From an uncultured Porticoccus sp. (lineage in GTDB: Bacteria; Pseudomonadota; Gammaproteobacteria; Pseudomonadales; Porticoccaceae): DNA of 10,201 bases. Positions 1 to 6,741 of the stretch are shown in pieces (positions within the stretch are counted from its first letter, which is position 1; the number at the start of each line of letters is the position of its first letter). A program made the position numbers and the translations under genes. Below the pieces are notes generated by a model that did no database searches, was not told the origin of the DNA, and saw nothing but the letters and a program-made list of their open reading frames with translations. The stretch lies in NCBI GenBank assembly GCA_950063125.1, contig CATLZI010000059.1, forward strand, positions 1-10,201. The letters are read 5' to 3'.

Positions 1-194
1 GACCTTTCACCGCTGTGGAAAATCAGTATTGGCAAGACATTTTATGTTTTTCTGCCACCCGATTCTGGATATCCAGACTATTAAACTCACTCCTTCCCGA
101 GCACAGCGACACACTGTCAGTAAAACGTGATCCGGCTGAATACAAGGAAAAGCTTCGCCGCCGGATTGTCGGTTACATACCCCTGCCTGATTAA
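1..194 (+). CDS. thrB: Homoserine kinase, C-terminal fragment (phosphotransferase-type ThrB)
   Basis: The third forward frame is open from the window edge to a TAA at 192-194, giving about 63 C-terminal residues; the start lies outside the window. The readable part includes ATRFWISRLLNSLLP, then KRDPAEYKEKLRRRI, ending IPLPD. This fits the C-terminus of the aminoglycoside-phosphotransferase-like homoserine kinase of Pseudomonas-type bacteria, where an RFWxSRL segment is followed by a KDPxxF-like segment. That enzyme phosphorylates homoserine in threonine synthesis in the cytoplasm. Synteny supports the call, because in Pseudomonas this kinase gene lies a few genes from znuA, zur, znuC and znuB. 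The stop codon is only 5 bases from the stop of the converging znuA. No catalytic residues are visible in this piece, so the family call rests on tail similarity from memory plus neighbourhood. Confidence 0.72.
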   Translation, partial: PFTAVENQYWQDILCFSATRFWISRLLNSLLPEHSDTLSVKRDPAEYKEKLRRRIVGYIPLPD

Positions 195-199
195 CCGCA

Positions 200-1111
200 C
201 TATTCGCTCAGGCAACTGACAAACGCGTCCACAACACCCTCTATCAGCACTGGATAACCCCCCTTTACTGAATCCAGGTGGATACCCAGGGGGTCGAGCT
301 CGGCACTTTTTGCCCCCAGTTGCTGTGCCAACTGGTGGGCGGCCTTACTGTCCAGTTGCGGCTCGCTGAAGACACAGCCTACTTGCTGCCCCAGCGCCAA
401 CATTTGCCCATAGTGGCGGATGCCTTGTGTTACCCCGCTGGACAGCTGCATCATAGCCAACTGCGTCAGTCCGTAATGAGCGACAAAATGACTATAGCCA
501 TCATGCATGACGATAAAACCGCGTTCGCGCAAACCCGCAAGCCGCTGCCTGCTCACTGAGTCCAGTTGAGTAACCACCTCGGTAAACGCCTCGAGATTCT
601 GATCAAAAATGGCCTGTTTGGCAGGGTATTTCCTGGTCAGCTCCGCTGCAATCGCCCGGGCAATCACGATTCCGTTAATCGGATTGAGCCAGACATGTAA
701 ATCCCGTGTGAGACCATCATGCGCATGTCCGTGTGAGTGCTCCGGGGTTTTTTCAGTGTGTTCCGGTGGCCAAATCAGCCCGTTTAATTCGGCAATCTGT
801 AACTGCGAGTCAGACCGTTGTGCCAGGGGTTTCTGTAACACAGACTCAAAGTGTGGACCAATCCAAATGATCAGCTTGGCAGACCTTAGTGCACGAAGAT
901 CGGAAAATTTCAGTGAGTAGTCGTGGGGTGAGATATTTGCCGGTAATAACACTTTGACCACAACGCTTTCACCAGCAATTGCCTCAGCTATGGCAGCGAG
1001 GGGCTTGATGGAAGCGATCACTTCTGGGACTTCATCTGCAATGATCCTGTTTGCCAGCATTGCGCCAGCAATCAACAGGGCGATCCCATGTGTATATGTC
1101 TTCTTTTTCAT
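200..1111 (-). CDS. znuA: Zinc ABC transporter, periplasmic zinc-binding protein ZnuA
   Basis: 303 residues. The N-terminus MKKKTYTHG followed by a hydrophobic stretch (about residues 10-20) looks like a Sec signal peptide. The mature part is a cluster A-I (TroA/ZnuA) metal-binding protein that captures zinc in the periplasm and hands it to ZnuB/ZnuC. Expected metal ligands are visible: His63 in SPHDYS, His139 in DLHVWLNP, His203 in VMHDGYSHF, and an acidic residue near Asp273. Between the first two His is a short His-rich loop (about 118-131, EHSHGHAHD), the feature that separates zinc-specific ZnuA from manganese-binding relatives. Cys246 and Cys300 match the disulfide pair of E. coli ZnuA. 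Length is normal. The ATG at 1111 has no clear Shine-Dalgarno sequence. The gene is divergent from zur and probably Zur-repressed from the shared intergenic region. Confidence 0.95.
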   Translation of the reverse strand: MKKKTYTHGIALLIAGAMLANRIIADEVPEVIASIKPLAAIAEAIAGESVVVKVLLPANISPHDYSLKFSDLRALRSAKLIIWIGPHFESVLQKPLAQRSDSQLQIAELNGLIWPPEHTEKTPEHSHGHAHDGLTRDLHVWLNPINGIVIARAIAAELTRKYPAKQAIFDQNLEAFTEVVTQLDSVSRQRLAGLRERGFIVMHDGYSHFVAHYGLTQLAMMQLSSGVTQGIRHYGQMLALGQQVGCVFSEPQLDSKAAHQLAQQLGAKSAELDPLGIHLDSVKGGYPVLIEGVVDAFVSCLSE

Positions 1112-1144
1112 TATGTATTGCTATATTGTTTCATCAATGGAGAT

Positions 1145-1154
1145 TCAACTACAG
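1145..1154 (+). repeat. TCAACTACAG direct repeat, copy 1
   Basis: The 10-base word TCAACTACAG occurs here and again at 1269-1278, one copy near each end of the divergent spacer. The second copy is also part of interleaved inverted repeats: AGTTGA (1254-1259) with TCAACT (1269-1274), and CTGTA (1261-1265) with TACAG (1274-1278). This could be a regulator site shared by both promoters; function is unknown. Confidence 0.4.
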
Positions 1155-1178
1155 GCCCTGAAAGTATACTGGCTGCCA

Positions 1179-1190
1179 GGCTCTAGAGCC
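1179..1190. repeat. Perfect 12-base palindrome GGCTCTAGAGCC
   Basis: GGCTCTAGAGCC equals its own reverse complement. It lies in the znuA/zur spacer, about 70 bases upstream of znuA and 130 upstream of zur. Immediately to its left is a small second inverted repeat, CTGG-CTG-CCAG. It could be a dimeric regulator site or chance. It is GC-richer than known Zur boxes of gammaproteobacteria, so it is probably not the Zur site. Confidence 0.4.
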
Positions 1191-1225
1191 ATAAATGGTT
1201 CATACCGTGGCAACCAAATATAAAT

Positions 1226-1246
1226 GCAATAATGTATCAATATTAC
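1226..1246. promoter_or_regulatory. Candidate Zur operator (imperfect AT-rich palindrome)
   Basis: The 21 bases consist of GCAATAATG, a TAT centre, and CAATATTAC. Comparing the site with its own reverse complement, 14 of 21 positions agree, with outer G and C and AT-rich arms. Gammaproteobacterial Zur boxes are AT-rich palindromes of about this size with ATGTTATA-type arms, so size, composition and location fit, but the arms do not match the enterobacterial consensus well. It lies just downstream of a TATAAA (1219-1224) and upstream of the proposed zur -35. Tentative. Confidence 0.35.
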
Positions 1247-1255
1247 CTATTTGAG

Positions 1256-1284
1256 TTGAACTGTATTCTCAACTACAGAATAAA
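1256..1284 (+). promoter_or_regulatory. Possible sigma70 promoter for zur-znuCB
   Basis: TTGAAC at 1256-1261 and AATAAA at 1279-1284 are separated by 17 bases, and each matches the -35/-10 consensus at four of six positions. It would give a leader of roughly 30 bases before the zur ATG at 1321. The second TCAACTACAG repeat lies inside the spacer, where a bound repressor would block polymerase. A weak match; other promoters in this AT-rich stretch are possible. Confidence 0.3.
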
Positions 1285-1320
1285 CGATACAAAGTAACAT
1301 TTTTTCTGAAGAGACTAGAA

Positions 1321-1809
1321 ATGCTGACCAACTCCCGAATCGCTTATCACCGCCATGACCACAAGCGCTGTATCAATGCAGCACTGTGCCGTGCCAAGGA
1401 GCTTTGTGATGCCAGAAAAGCCCGGCTCACGCCGATACGTGAAACGGTTCTGAAAACCATATGGGCCAGTCACCGCCCACTCGGCGCCTATGAAATAGTC
1501 GACCTCATGTCGCAATCAGAAATGTCTGCTCATCGTATTTTGCCGCCTACGGTTTACCGGGCGATTCAGTTCCTGCTGGACCAGGGCCTGATTCATCGCC
1601 TCTCGTCCCTGAACGCCTACATAGGTTGCCCCTTTCCCGGTAATTACCACAGTGATTTTTTTCTCATCTGTGGACAATGCGGTTCAACTGCAGAGTGCAG
1701 CGACGACCAGGTGGATCATGCCGTCAAACATGCCGCCGGGCGGGCAAACTTTCAGGTGAAATCCAAAGTGATTGAAATTGTCGGTATCTGCCCGGAGTGC
1801 CAATTGTGA
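1321..1809 (+). CDS. zur: Zinc uptake regulator Zur (Fur family)
   Basis: 162 residues, Fur-family length. The N-terminal half is the winged helix (about 28-95), with the typical LTPIRETVL and [16 protein letters not shown] segments; the latter contains the DNA-reading helix. The C-terminal half is the dimer and metal domain. Two CxxC pairs, Cys117/Cys120 and Cys157/Cys160, are the structural zinc site. His92, Cys103 and His110 line up with the regulatory zinc ligands of E. coli Zur (His77, Cys88, His96), and Glu125 may match its Glu111. This favours Zur over Fur. Zinc-loaded Zur binds DNA and represses zinc uptake genes. The N-terminus is a little His-rich (YHRHDHK). The ribosome site before the ATG is weak (AAGAGA). 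The stop overlaps the znuC start, implying translational coupling and probably autoregulation. Confidence 0.94.
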   Translation: MLTNSRIAYHRHDHKRCINAALCRAKELCDARKARLTPIRETVLKTIWASHRPLGAYEIVDLMSQSEMSAHRILPPTVYRAIQFLLDQGLIHRLSSLNAYIGCPFPGNYHSDFFLICGQCGSTAECSDDQVDHAVKHAAGRANFQVKSKVIEIVGICPECQL

Positions 1810-2555
1810 AGGCGCCACTGATCGAACTCAGCGCCATCGGACATGCCTTTCAGGGCAACCGTGTTTTATCGGACGTCAGCCTGACCATCAAAACGGGGCA
1901 GATTATTACACTGATTGGACCGAACGGGGCCGGCAAAACCACCCTGGTAAAAATTGTACTCAGTTTACTCAAACCGGATACTGGTACAGTGACCCGGGCC
2001 CCTGACCTGCGTGTCGGGTACATGCCACAAAAATTACATATCGACCCGACACTGCCCCTTACACTGCGGCGTTTTCTGTCGCTGGCAGAACCCAGCTTAC
2101 CGCTGTGCCTCAATGCACTGGCCGAAGTTGGCATTGAGAAGTTGATTGATATGCCCTTGCAATCCCTCTCCGGCGGCGAAATGCAGCGGGCTCTGCTGGC
2201 CCGGGCTATTCTGCGAAAACCCAATTTACTGGTACTCGATGAACCGGTTCAGGGTGTTGACGTGATCGGCCAGGAAGGCCTTTATCGCCTGATCGGGCAA
2301 CTCCGGGATCGACTGGACTGCGGCGTGCTGATGGTCTCCCACGATCTGCATCTGGTGATGTCGGCCACGGACGAAGTTATCTGCCTCAACCAGCATGTCT
2401 GCTGTCATGGCCACCCCGACCAGGTCAGTACAAACCCGGCTTTTATTGAGCTTTTCGGCAGCAGGACCGCACCCTACACGCACCACCACGATCACAGTCA
2501 TGACTCGGAAGATAACAGCCGCAATGGCCATTCCGGAGGTGGCCACCATGATTGA
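1806..2555 (+). CDS. znuC: Zinc ABC transporter ATP-binding protein ZnuC
   Basis: 249 residues from the GTG at 1806. All ABC ATPase motifs are present in order: Walker [10 protein letters not shown] (38-46), Q-loop Gln75, signature LSGGEMQ (121-127), Walker B LLVLDEP (141-147) and the switch His179 in VSHD. It powers zinc import through ZnuB on the cytoplasmic side. The C-terminal tail (226-249) has eight His in 24 residues (HHHDHSHD, then HSGGGHHD); E. coli ZnuC has a shorter His cluster in the same place. Start choice: a GTG at 1797 is also in frame, but the GGAG at 1794-1797 overlaps it, whereas the same GGAG sits 8 bases before the GTG at 1806, which overlaps the zur TGA as GTGA. The 3' end overlaps znuB by 8 bases. 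Confidence 0.94.
   Translation: MKAPLIELSAIGHAFQGNRVLSDVSLTIKTGQIITLIGPNGAGKTTLVKIVLSLLKPDTGTVTRAPDLRVGYMPQKLHIDPTLPLTLRRFLSLAEPSLPLCLNALAEVGIEKLIDMPLQSLSGGEMQRALLARAILRKPNLLVLDEPVQGVDVIGQEGLYRLIGQLRDRLDCGVLMVSHDLHLVMSATDEVICLNQHVCCHGHPDQVSTNPAFIELFGSRTAPYTHHHDHSHDSEDNSRNGHSGGGHHD
2535..2539 (+). promoter_or_regulatory. Ribosome binding site of znuB
   Basis: GGAGG lies 8 bases before the ATG at 2548 and inside the coding region of the znuC His-rich tail. It fixes the znuB start at 2548 and rules out the longer in-frame reading from 2395, whose extra residues ([13 protein letters not shown]...) merely reread znuC in another frame and lack membrane-protein character. Confidence 0.8.
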
Positions 2556-3327
2556 TGTTTTACTTTACGCCCTGCTGGCAGGGCTGGGGGTTGCCCTGGT
2601 CACCGGACCGCTGGGTGCCTTTATTGTCTGGCGGCGCATGGCCTATTTTGGCGATACCCTCGCTCACTCTTCCCTACTGGGGGTGGCGCTGGCTCTGCTG
2701 ATGTCCATTAACCCAACCCTGTCGGTAATCATTGTCTGCCTGGTACTGGCGCTAATTCTGGTGGTATTGCAACAACAGCAAAATCTGGCCTCAGATACTC
2801 TGCTGGGAATTCTTTCACATACCTCACTGGCCATTGGTCTGGTGGCAATCTCGCTGATGCCATCTGTCAAAGTGGATTTGCTCAGCCTATTGTTTGGCGA
2901 TTTATTAACCGTTACAGCGCAAGATATTGTGATTATCTACAGTATTGGTACCGCATCGATTTTATTGATGGTACTACTCTGGAGACCGCTCCTGTCGATC
3001 ACCATCCATGAAGAACTGGCCAGGGTGGAGGGAATACCGGTAACGGCTGTGCGGTCGGCTTTTATGTTGATAATTGCCCTGGAAATTGCCATTGCGATGA
3101 AAGTCGTCGGAATCCTGTTGATCACATCGCTACTGGTTATACCCGCCGCCACGGCGAGACGCTTCGCGCGGACCCCGGAGCAGATGGCATTGCTGGCCAG
3201 TCTCTTGGGCTGTATCGCCGTCATTTGCGGGTTATCAAGCTCCTGGTTTCTGGACACGCCAGCCGGGCCATCGATCGTACTCTGTGCCGGAGGACTGTTT
3301 TTGCTCTCATTGATTAAAAAGCAGTGA
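2548..3327 (+). CDS. znuB: Zinc ABC transporter permease ZnuB
   Basis: 259 residues, close to the E. coli ZnuB length. The protein is almost entirely hydrophobic, with about seven or eight membrane segments typical of the ABC-3 family that includes ZnuB, MntB and TroC. Family landmarks are visible: [26 protein letters not shown] near the N-terminus, which contains the conserved [10 protein letters not shown] stretch, a central LLFGDLL, and [11 protein letters not shown] before the last membrane bundle, the probable contact with the ATPase ZnuC. It forms the zinc channel through the inner membrane as a dimer. The ATG overlaps the end of znuC by 8 bases and has a strong ribosome site, so the two are cotranslated. 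It ends 29 bases from the converging SCO gene; I see no hairpin with a T-run in that gap. Confidence 0.93.
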   Translation: MIDVLLYALLAGLGVALVTGPLGAFIVWRRMAYFGDTLAHSSLLGVALALLMSINPTLSVIIVCLVLALILVVLQQQQNLASDTLLGILSHTSLAIGLVAISLMPSVKVDLLSLLFGDLLTVTAQDIVIIYSIGTASILLMVLLWRPLLSITIHEELARVEGIPVTAVRSAFMLIIALEIAIAMKVVGILLITSLLVIPAATARRFARTPEQMALLASLLGCIAVICGLSSSWFLDTPAGPSIVLCAGGLFLLSLIKKQ

Positions 3328-3356
3328 GCTCCGTGAGGACCTATCAAATAGCGGCG

Positions 3357-3983
3357 TTAATGTCGAAATGAAGCAATAATCGAGCGCAAAGTCAGGCGCA
3401 TCTGTTCTTCTTCAAAGGGTGGCTTGAGGAAACCGTGGTAGTCTCCATAGGGATTAACGAGCACCATGTTACCGCTGTGATCTATGGTATAATCACCACC
3501 TTCCAACTCAACTTTCGTAAAGGCGACGTTCAGCTCGGTGGCCAGCTTGAGCAACACATATTTGTCGCCGGTGGCACCAACAAATTCCGGGTTGAAATAG
3601 GGCACATATTCAGCAAGTTTATCCGTGGTATCCCTTTCTGGATCCAGCGAAATCAGCACGATCTGGAGTTTTTCCTGCTCGTCGGGTTCGAGGCCGGCGT
3701 ACATTCTGGCAGCCGAAGCCATAGCAGTGGGACAGATATCGGGACAGTGGGTGAATCCGAAAAACAGCAGTGACCACTTTCCTTTCAAACTGTTTTTGTC
3801 GAATACTTCGCCCCGATGGTCGGTTAACTGAAATTCGCTGAACTGGCGGGGTGTATCCAGCAAAACGGCACCATTGGCCTGTAGTTCCTGTTGACTAAGG
3901 ACACGAGGCTGATTCAGTTTGAAGACAAAGCCAGTGACCACCAGCGCAATAAAAACCACCAGTATCGTGACTGTCAGCTTCAC
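3357..3983 (-). CDS. SCO1/SenC-family copper chaperone for cytochrome oxidase
   Basis: 208 residues from the GTG at 3983. An N-terminal membrane anchor (about 3-22) is followed by a periplasmic thioredoxin fold. The copper/redox motif CPDIC (Cys80, Cys84) follows LLFFGFTH, and the third copper ligand is His169 in DHSGNMVLVNP. All three SCO ligands are intact. SCO proteins deliver copper to, or reduce, the CuA cysteines of oxidase subunit II. It is the last gene of the minus-strand assembly block, after cyoE. Start is uncertain. The frame is open back to a TTG at 4049, 9 bases after the cyoE stop, but there AAGGG is only 3 bases from the TTG. The GTG at 3983 has AGGGG 4 bases upstream. Another GTG at 4013 would add a positively charged KNR before the membrane helix and is also plausible. 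Confidence 0.92.
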   Translation of the reverse strand: MKLTVTILVVFIALVVTGFVFKLNQPRVLSQQELQANGAVLLDTPRQFSEFQLTDHRGEVFDKNSLKGKWSLLFFGFTHCPDICPTAMASAARMYAGLEPDEQEKLQIVLISLDPERDTTDKLAEYVPYFNPEFVGATGDKYVLLKLATELNVAFTKVELEGGDYTIDHSGNMVLVNPYGDYHGFLKPPFEEEQMRLTLRSIIASFRH

Positions 3984-4058
3984 ACTGCCCCTATTTTTTT
4001 GCCAGATTAACACGTTGGATATCTCACTTTTTTGGATATAACTACTCAAAATCCCTTG

Positions 4059-4970
4059 CTAGGGAAAGAATGCGGGGACCGTAATCAGATAGTGATCAAG
4101 TAACATGATCACAAACAGCGCCATCAGGTAGATGATCGAGTACTTAAAAGTATCCATTCCCGCATTGGCTTTTTTGCCGACCATCATGACAATCGCCCAA
4201 TAAATGAACCCGACCCCGAGCGCCAATGCACCCAGTAGATAAAGCCAACCGCTCATGCCGGTCACAAAGGGAAGTACGCTAATTACCAGCAACATCAGGG
4301 TGTACAGGAGAATATGTAGCTTGGTGTATTTTTCACCGTGGGTAACCGGCAGCATTGGAATATCCGCCTTGGCGTATTCGTCCTTACGGTGTATTGCCAG
4401 CGCCCAGAAATGCGGTGGTGTCCAGGCAAAAATAATCAGCACCAGCAGCAGTGCATGTCCGTGGATCTCGCCCGTCACCGCCGTCCAGCCCAGCAGCGGG
4501 GGAGCAGCACCCGCCAAACCACCTATTACAATATTCTGAGGTGTGGCGCGTTTCAGGAACAGAGTGTAGACACCGGCATAGCCCACCAGCGATGCCAGAG
4601 TCAGCCAGGCAGTGAGTGGGTTAATGTAGACCAACAGAATAGCCATGCCCAGCAGGCCGAGCACAGTGGCAAATACCATAGCCTGGACTGGTTCGACACG
4701 ACCTTTTGCCACTGGACGATTGACCGTCCTGGCCATTTTAGTATCAATTTGGCGATCCACAACATGGTTAACCACGGCGGCAGCCCCGGCGCAGAGAGCA
4801 ATTCCGAGATTACCTAAAATCAGCACATTGACTGGCACCATACCAGGCACCGAGAGGAACATACCAATCACTGTAGTGAGGATCATCAATGCCACTACGT
4901 TGGGTTTTGTGAGCTCCAGATAGTCGCGCCAGACCGCTTTTTCCATCTCGACCCCTGATTCATTGATCAT
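4059..4970 (-). CDS. cyoE: Protoheme IX farnesyltransferase (heme O synthase) CyoE/CtaB
   Basis: 303 residues, UbiA-superfamily polytopic membrane protein with about nine hydrophobic segments. It transfers a farnesyl group to the vinyl of heme B to make heme O, the substrate of CtaA. The first prenyl-diphosphate/Mg motif is NHVVDRQID (NxxxDxxxD pattern) preceded by [13 protein letters not shown]. The cytoplasmic loop [24 protein letters not shown] and the segment [29 protein letters not shown] are diagnostic of the family. The ATG at 4970 has GGAG 6 bases upstream; an ATG at 4946 ([15 protein letters not shown]) with AGGGG before it is a second possible start. It sits 18 bases after ctaA and 9 bases before the longest reading of the SCO gene, consistent with one transcript. 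Confidence 0.96.
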   Translation of the reverse strand: MINESGVEMEKAVWRDYLELTKPNVVALMILTTVIGMFLSVPGMVPVNVLILGNLGIALCAGAAAVVNHVVDRQIDTKMARTVNRPVAKGRVEPVQAMVFATVLGLLGMAILLVYINPLTAWLTLASLVGYAGVYTLFLKRATPQNIVIGGLAGAAPPLLGWTAVTGEIHGHALLLVLIIFAWTPPHFWALAIHRKDEYAKADIPMLPVTHGEKYTKLHILLYTLMLLVISVLPFVTGMSGWLYLLGALALGVGFIYWAIVMMVGKKANAGMDTFKYSIIYLMALFVIMLLDHYLITVPAFFP

Positions 4971-4988
4971 TTAAAACTCCCGTATCTG

Positions 4989-6020
4989 TCATTCCAGCCT
5001 GGCTGTCCAGGTTCTGGCAGCGATCGTGACCAATACCAGCAGGCTCAGGACACTTGCCAAGTGATGCATCAATGCCATAAGCAGTGGTGACATCAGAAAA
5101 ATATTACTGACCCCGAGAGTAATCTGCACGGTCAAAACTGCCAGTGTTATCAGCCCCATGCAGTGAAACCGAGTACTTTTAATTGTGAACAGTCGCACAG
5201 CAAAACCAATCATCAACAATCCAAGGATCAAACCACCCAGGCGATGTATGACATGAATGGCTACTCGAGCTTCACTTTCCAGCTTCCCGCCCAAGTAATT
5301 GGGTCCGATCGTTTGCATTAGGTTAAAACCGTTTTTGAAGTCCATGTCAGGCCACCACTCACCCTGACAAGTGGGAAACTCGACACAGGCAAAAGCAGCA
5401 TAGTTGGCGCTTGTCCATCCCCCCAGAAAAATCTGTAACAGGGTTACGGCTACCACCGCCAGCAACCAGGATTTAACGCTGCCCAACCGATCCATTACTT
5501 CCGGAGAAAGTCGCCACTCGCGACCACTCAGGCGGAGGGTGAGTAACCATAACAGCGAACAAGTCACCATGCCAGTGAGCAGATGAAGCGTCACAATTTG
5601 TGGCCACAATTTTAATGTGACAGACCACATACCAAACAGGCTCTGCCAGACTACCAGGAACAAAATAAATGTTGGCAGACGAAATGGGTAGCCTTCATCC
5701 TCCCTGCGCAACCAGGAGATAACAGCCAGAGCAATTGCCAACAAACCCAGTACACCCGCTGCATACCGGTGAGCCATATCGACCATGGTTTTCTGGTGTT
5801 CGATAAGATTATCGGGATAAAGGCGTTCAGCACGCGCAATGGCATCAGCATTGCTCAGCCACGAAAAATTGCCATAACAGCCCGGCCAGTCGGGACAACT
5901 CAACCCAGCATCTGTCAGGCGGGTAAAAACACCGAGCAGCAAAACGACCACCGACAGGACAGTGGCGGCTACAGCCAATCCGAACCCGGCCTGGCGTTGT
6001 TTAGGGGAATATACAGACAT
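4989..6020 (-). CDS. ctaA: Heme A synthase CtaA (COX15 family)
   Basis: 343 residues with eight hydrophobic segments in two similar four-helix halves. It oxidises the C8 methyl of heme O to a formyl group, giving heme A. Conserved heme-ligand histidines are visible: EHxxxxxxxxHR (Glu74, His75, His84), His146 in LHLLTG, His256/His259 in IHVIHRLGG, and His319/His320 in MHHLAS. Two periplasmic-side Cys pairs are present, Cys42/Cys48 (SCPDWPGC) and Cys212/Cys218 (CVEFPTC), the redox-active loops seen in many COX15 proteins. The ATG at 6020 is chosen; a TTG directly before it (6023) would add one residue only. No strong ribosome site is seen. About 92 bases separate it from the preceding CxxxC-protein gene, the largest gap in this sub-block, so a local promoter is possible but none is clear. 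Confidence 0.95.
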   Translation of the reverse strand: MSVYSPKQRQAGFGLAVAATVLSVVVLLLGVFTRLTDAGLSCPDWPGCYGNFSWLSNADAIARAERLYPDNLIEHQKTMVDMAHRYAAGVLGLLAIALAVISWLRREDEGYPFRLPTFILFLVVWQSLFGMWSVTLKLWPQIVTLHLLTGMVTCSLLWLLTLRLSGREWRLSPEVMDRLGSVKSWLLAVVAVTLLQIFLGGWTSANYAAFACVEFPTCQGEWWPDMDFKNGFNLMQTIGPNYLGGKLESEARVAIHVIHRLGGLILGLLMIGFAVRLFTIKSTRFHCMGLITLAVLTVQITLGVSNIFLMSPLLMALMHHLASVLSLLVLVTIAARTWTARLE

Positions 6021-6112
6021 CAATCACAGTTCACGACGTGGTTTATTTACTTCACCAAAACACCATGACTTTAGTGGGGAGCTGGCAACGTTCTCTAATC
6101 TGGCAAATGCTT

Positions 6113-6736
6113 TCAGCCGGGCGAGTATTTCATCAGGTGCTCTATATCCTCGATCAACTCCTTACCAGCATTGGCCAAGGTGTATGACATCATGATCAAG
6201 CCCTCCTGGTCCACCAAGTAGGCCCTTAGAGGTTCGCCCTCCGTGAACAGTGGTGCATTGGTGGCTTTCAATAATAATTCCAGCTCGTCCTGCTTGCCAT
6301 GAACAATAGTCAGATAGGGGTGTTCCTCCATATAACGCTCTGTTTCCGAATCAATTTCATCATCCAACGCGATGTAGATCCGCTCGAAACGGCGACTGTA
6401 TTTTCCCAGACTGATATGGACCTGCCTGGTGATATGAAGTAGCTCACGACATTCATCAATGCATTTTCCAGCACCAGGAATAATCAGGCGCCATTTTATT
6501 TTTTGCTCGGAAAATACCCAGGGCTTACCATCCCCCTTCTTCAGGTCCAAATCCGTCATGGATACAGCCGGGACTACAAACTCACCAAAATTGGTTGTCC
6601 CGAGGCGACCCAATAAACTATTGCGTTCATCAGGTGTTTTCGGAAACAGTAGAAAACCGGCCACGATAACCCCAGACAAAACCCCGATCATGATCAATAT
6701 TGGCCAGTAACCCGGCTTGGTCTGATTCTCGGTCAT
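6113..6736 (-). CDS. Membrane-anchored CxxxC protein of the cox assembly cluster (SCO-like thioredoxin fold suspected)
   Basis: 207 residues. One N-terminal membrane helix (about 11-31, WPILIMIGVLSGVIVAGFLL) should anchor a periplasmic domain. I recognise it only by position: an uncharacterised gene between SURF1 and ctaA is common in Pseudomonas-type cox clusters. The domain carries KCIDEC (Cys92, Cys96), the same CxxxC spacing as SCO (CPDIC), after a hydrophobic KWRLIIPG strand and before a helix and the strand FERIYIALDDE, as in a thioredoxin fold. A late LRAYLVDQEGLIMMSY segment sits where SCO has its third ligand, but no His is present there (SCO has DHSGNMVLV). A redox or copper role in oxidase assembly is therefore inference. 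Start: ATG 6742 overlaps the SURF1 TAA with GGAG only 2 bases away; ATG 6736 has the same GGAG 8 bases away and is preferred. Confidence 0.8.
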   Translation of the reverse strand: MTENQTKPGYWPILIMIGVLSGVIVAGFLLFPKTPDERNSLLGRLGTTNFGEFVVPAVSMTDLDLKKGDGKPWVFSEQKIKWRLIIPGAGKCIDECRELLHITRQVHISLGKYSRRFERIYIALDDEIDSETERYMEEHPYLTIVHGKQDELELLLKATNAPLFTEGEPLRAYLVDQEGLIMMSYTLANAGKELIEDIEHLMKYSPG

Positions 6737-6741
6737 TACCA

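Larger units (their letters stand above)
1112..1320. promoter_or_regulatory. Divergent znuA / zur-znuCB control region
   Basis: These 209 non-coding bases separate two divergent transcription units, so promoters for both must lie here or in the gene starts. It is visibly AT-rich between about 1215 and 1300. It holds an imperfect AT-rich palindrome (1226-1246), a perfect 12-base palindrome (1179-1190), two copies of a 10-base repeat (1145-1154, 1269-1278) and a possible sigma70 promoter for zur (1256-1284). On the minus strand a TATACT at about 1163-1168 could be a znuA -10 box, but I find no convincing -35 for it. The general role follows from gene order and the known Zur regulation of znu genes; individual sites are tentative. 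Confidence 0.75.

Noticed and set aside
954..1223. Plus-strand open frame of 89 codons spanning the znuA 5' end and spacer
   Set aside because: Antisense to znuA for most of its length, with no ribosome site or recognisable features; a shadow of znuA codon use.
1850..2224. Minus-strand open frame of 124 codons opposite znuC
   Set aside because: Arg/Ser-rich antisense shadow of a well supported ABC ATPase gene.
2395..2547. Upstream in-frame extension of znuB from an ATG at 2395
   Set aside because: It rereads znuC in another frame, is not membrane-like, and GGAGG plus ATG at 2548 gives the expected ZnuB N-terminus.
3328..3356. Possible terminator between znuB and the SCO gene
   Set aside because: Contains GTGAG as a direct repeat and a GAGCTC site, but no stem of useful length followed by a T-run.
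4338..4817. Plus-strand open frame of 159 codons antisense to cyoE
   Set aside because: Low-complexity, Gln/His-rich translation typical of reverse-frame reading; cyoE is unambiguous here.
6021..6112. Possible promoter or small gene in the 92-base gap before ctaA
   Set aside because: A CTGGCAA direct repeat and weak TTGCCA/TGGTGT boxes were seen, but spacing and matches are too poor, and no credible short frame exists.
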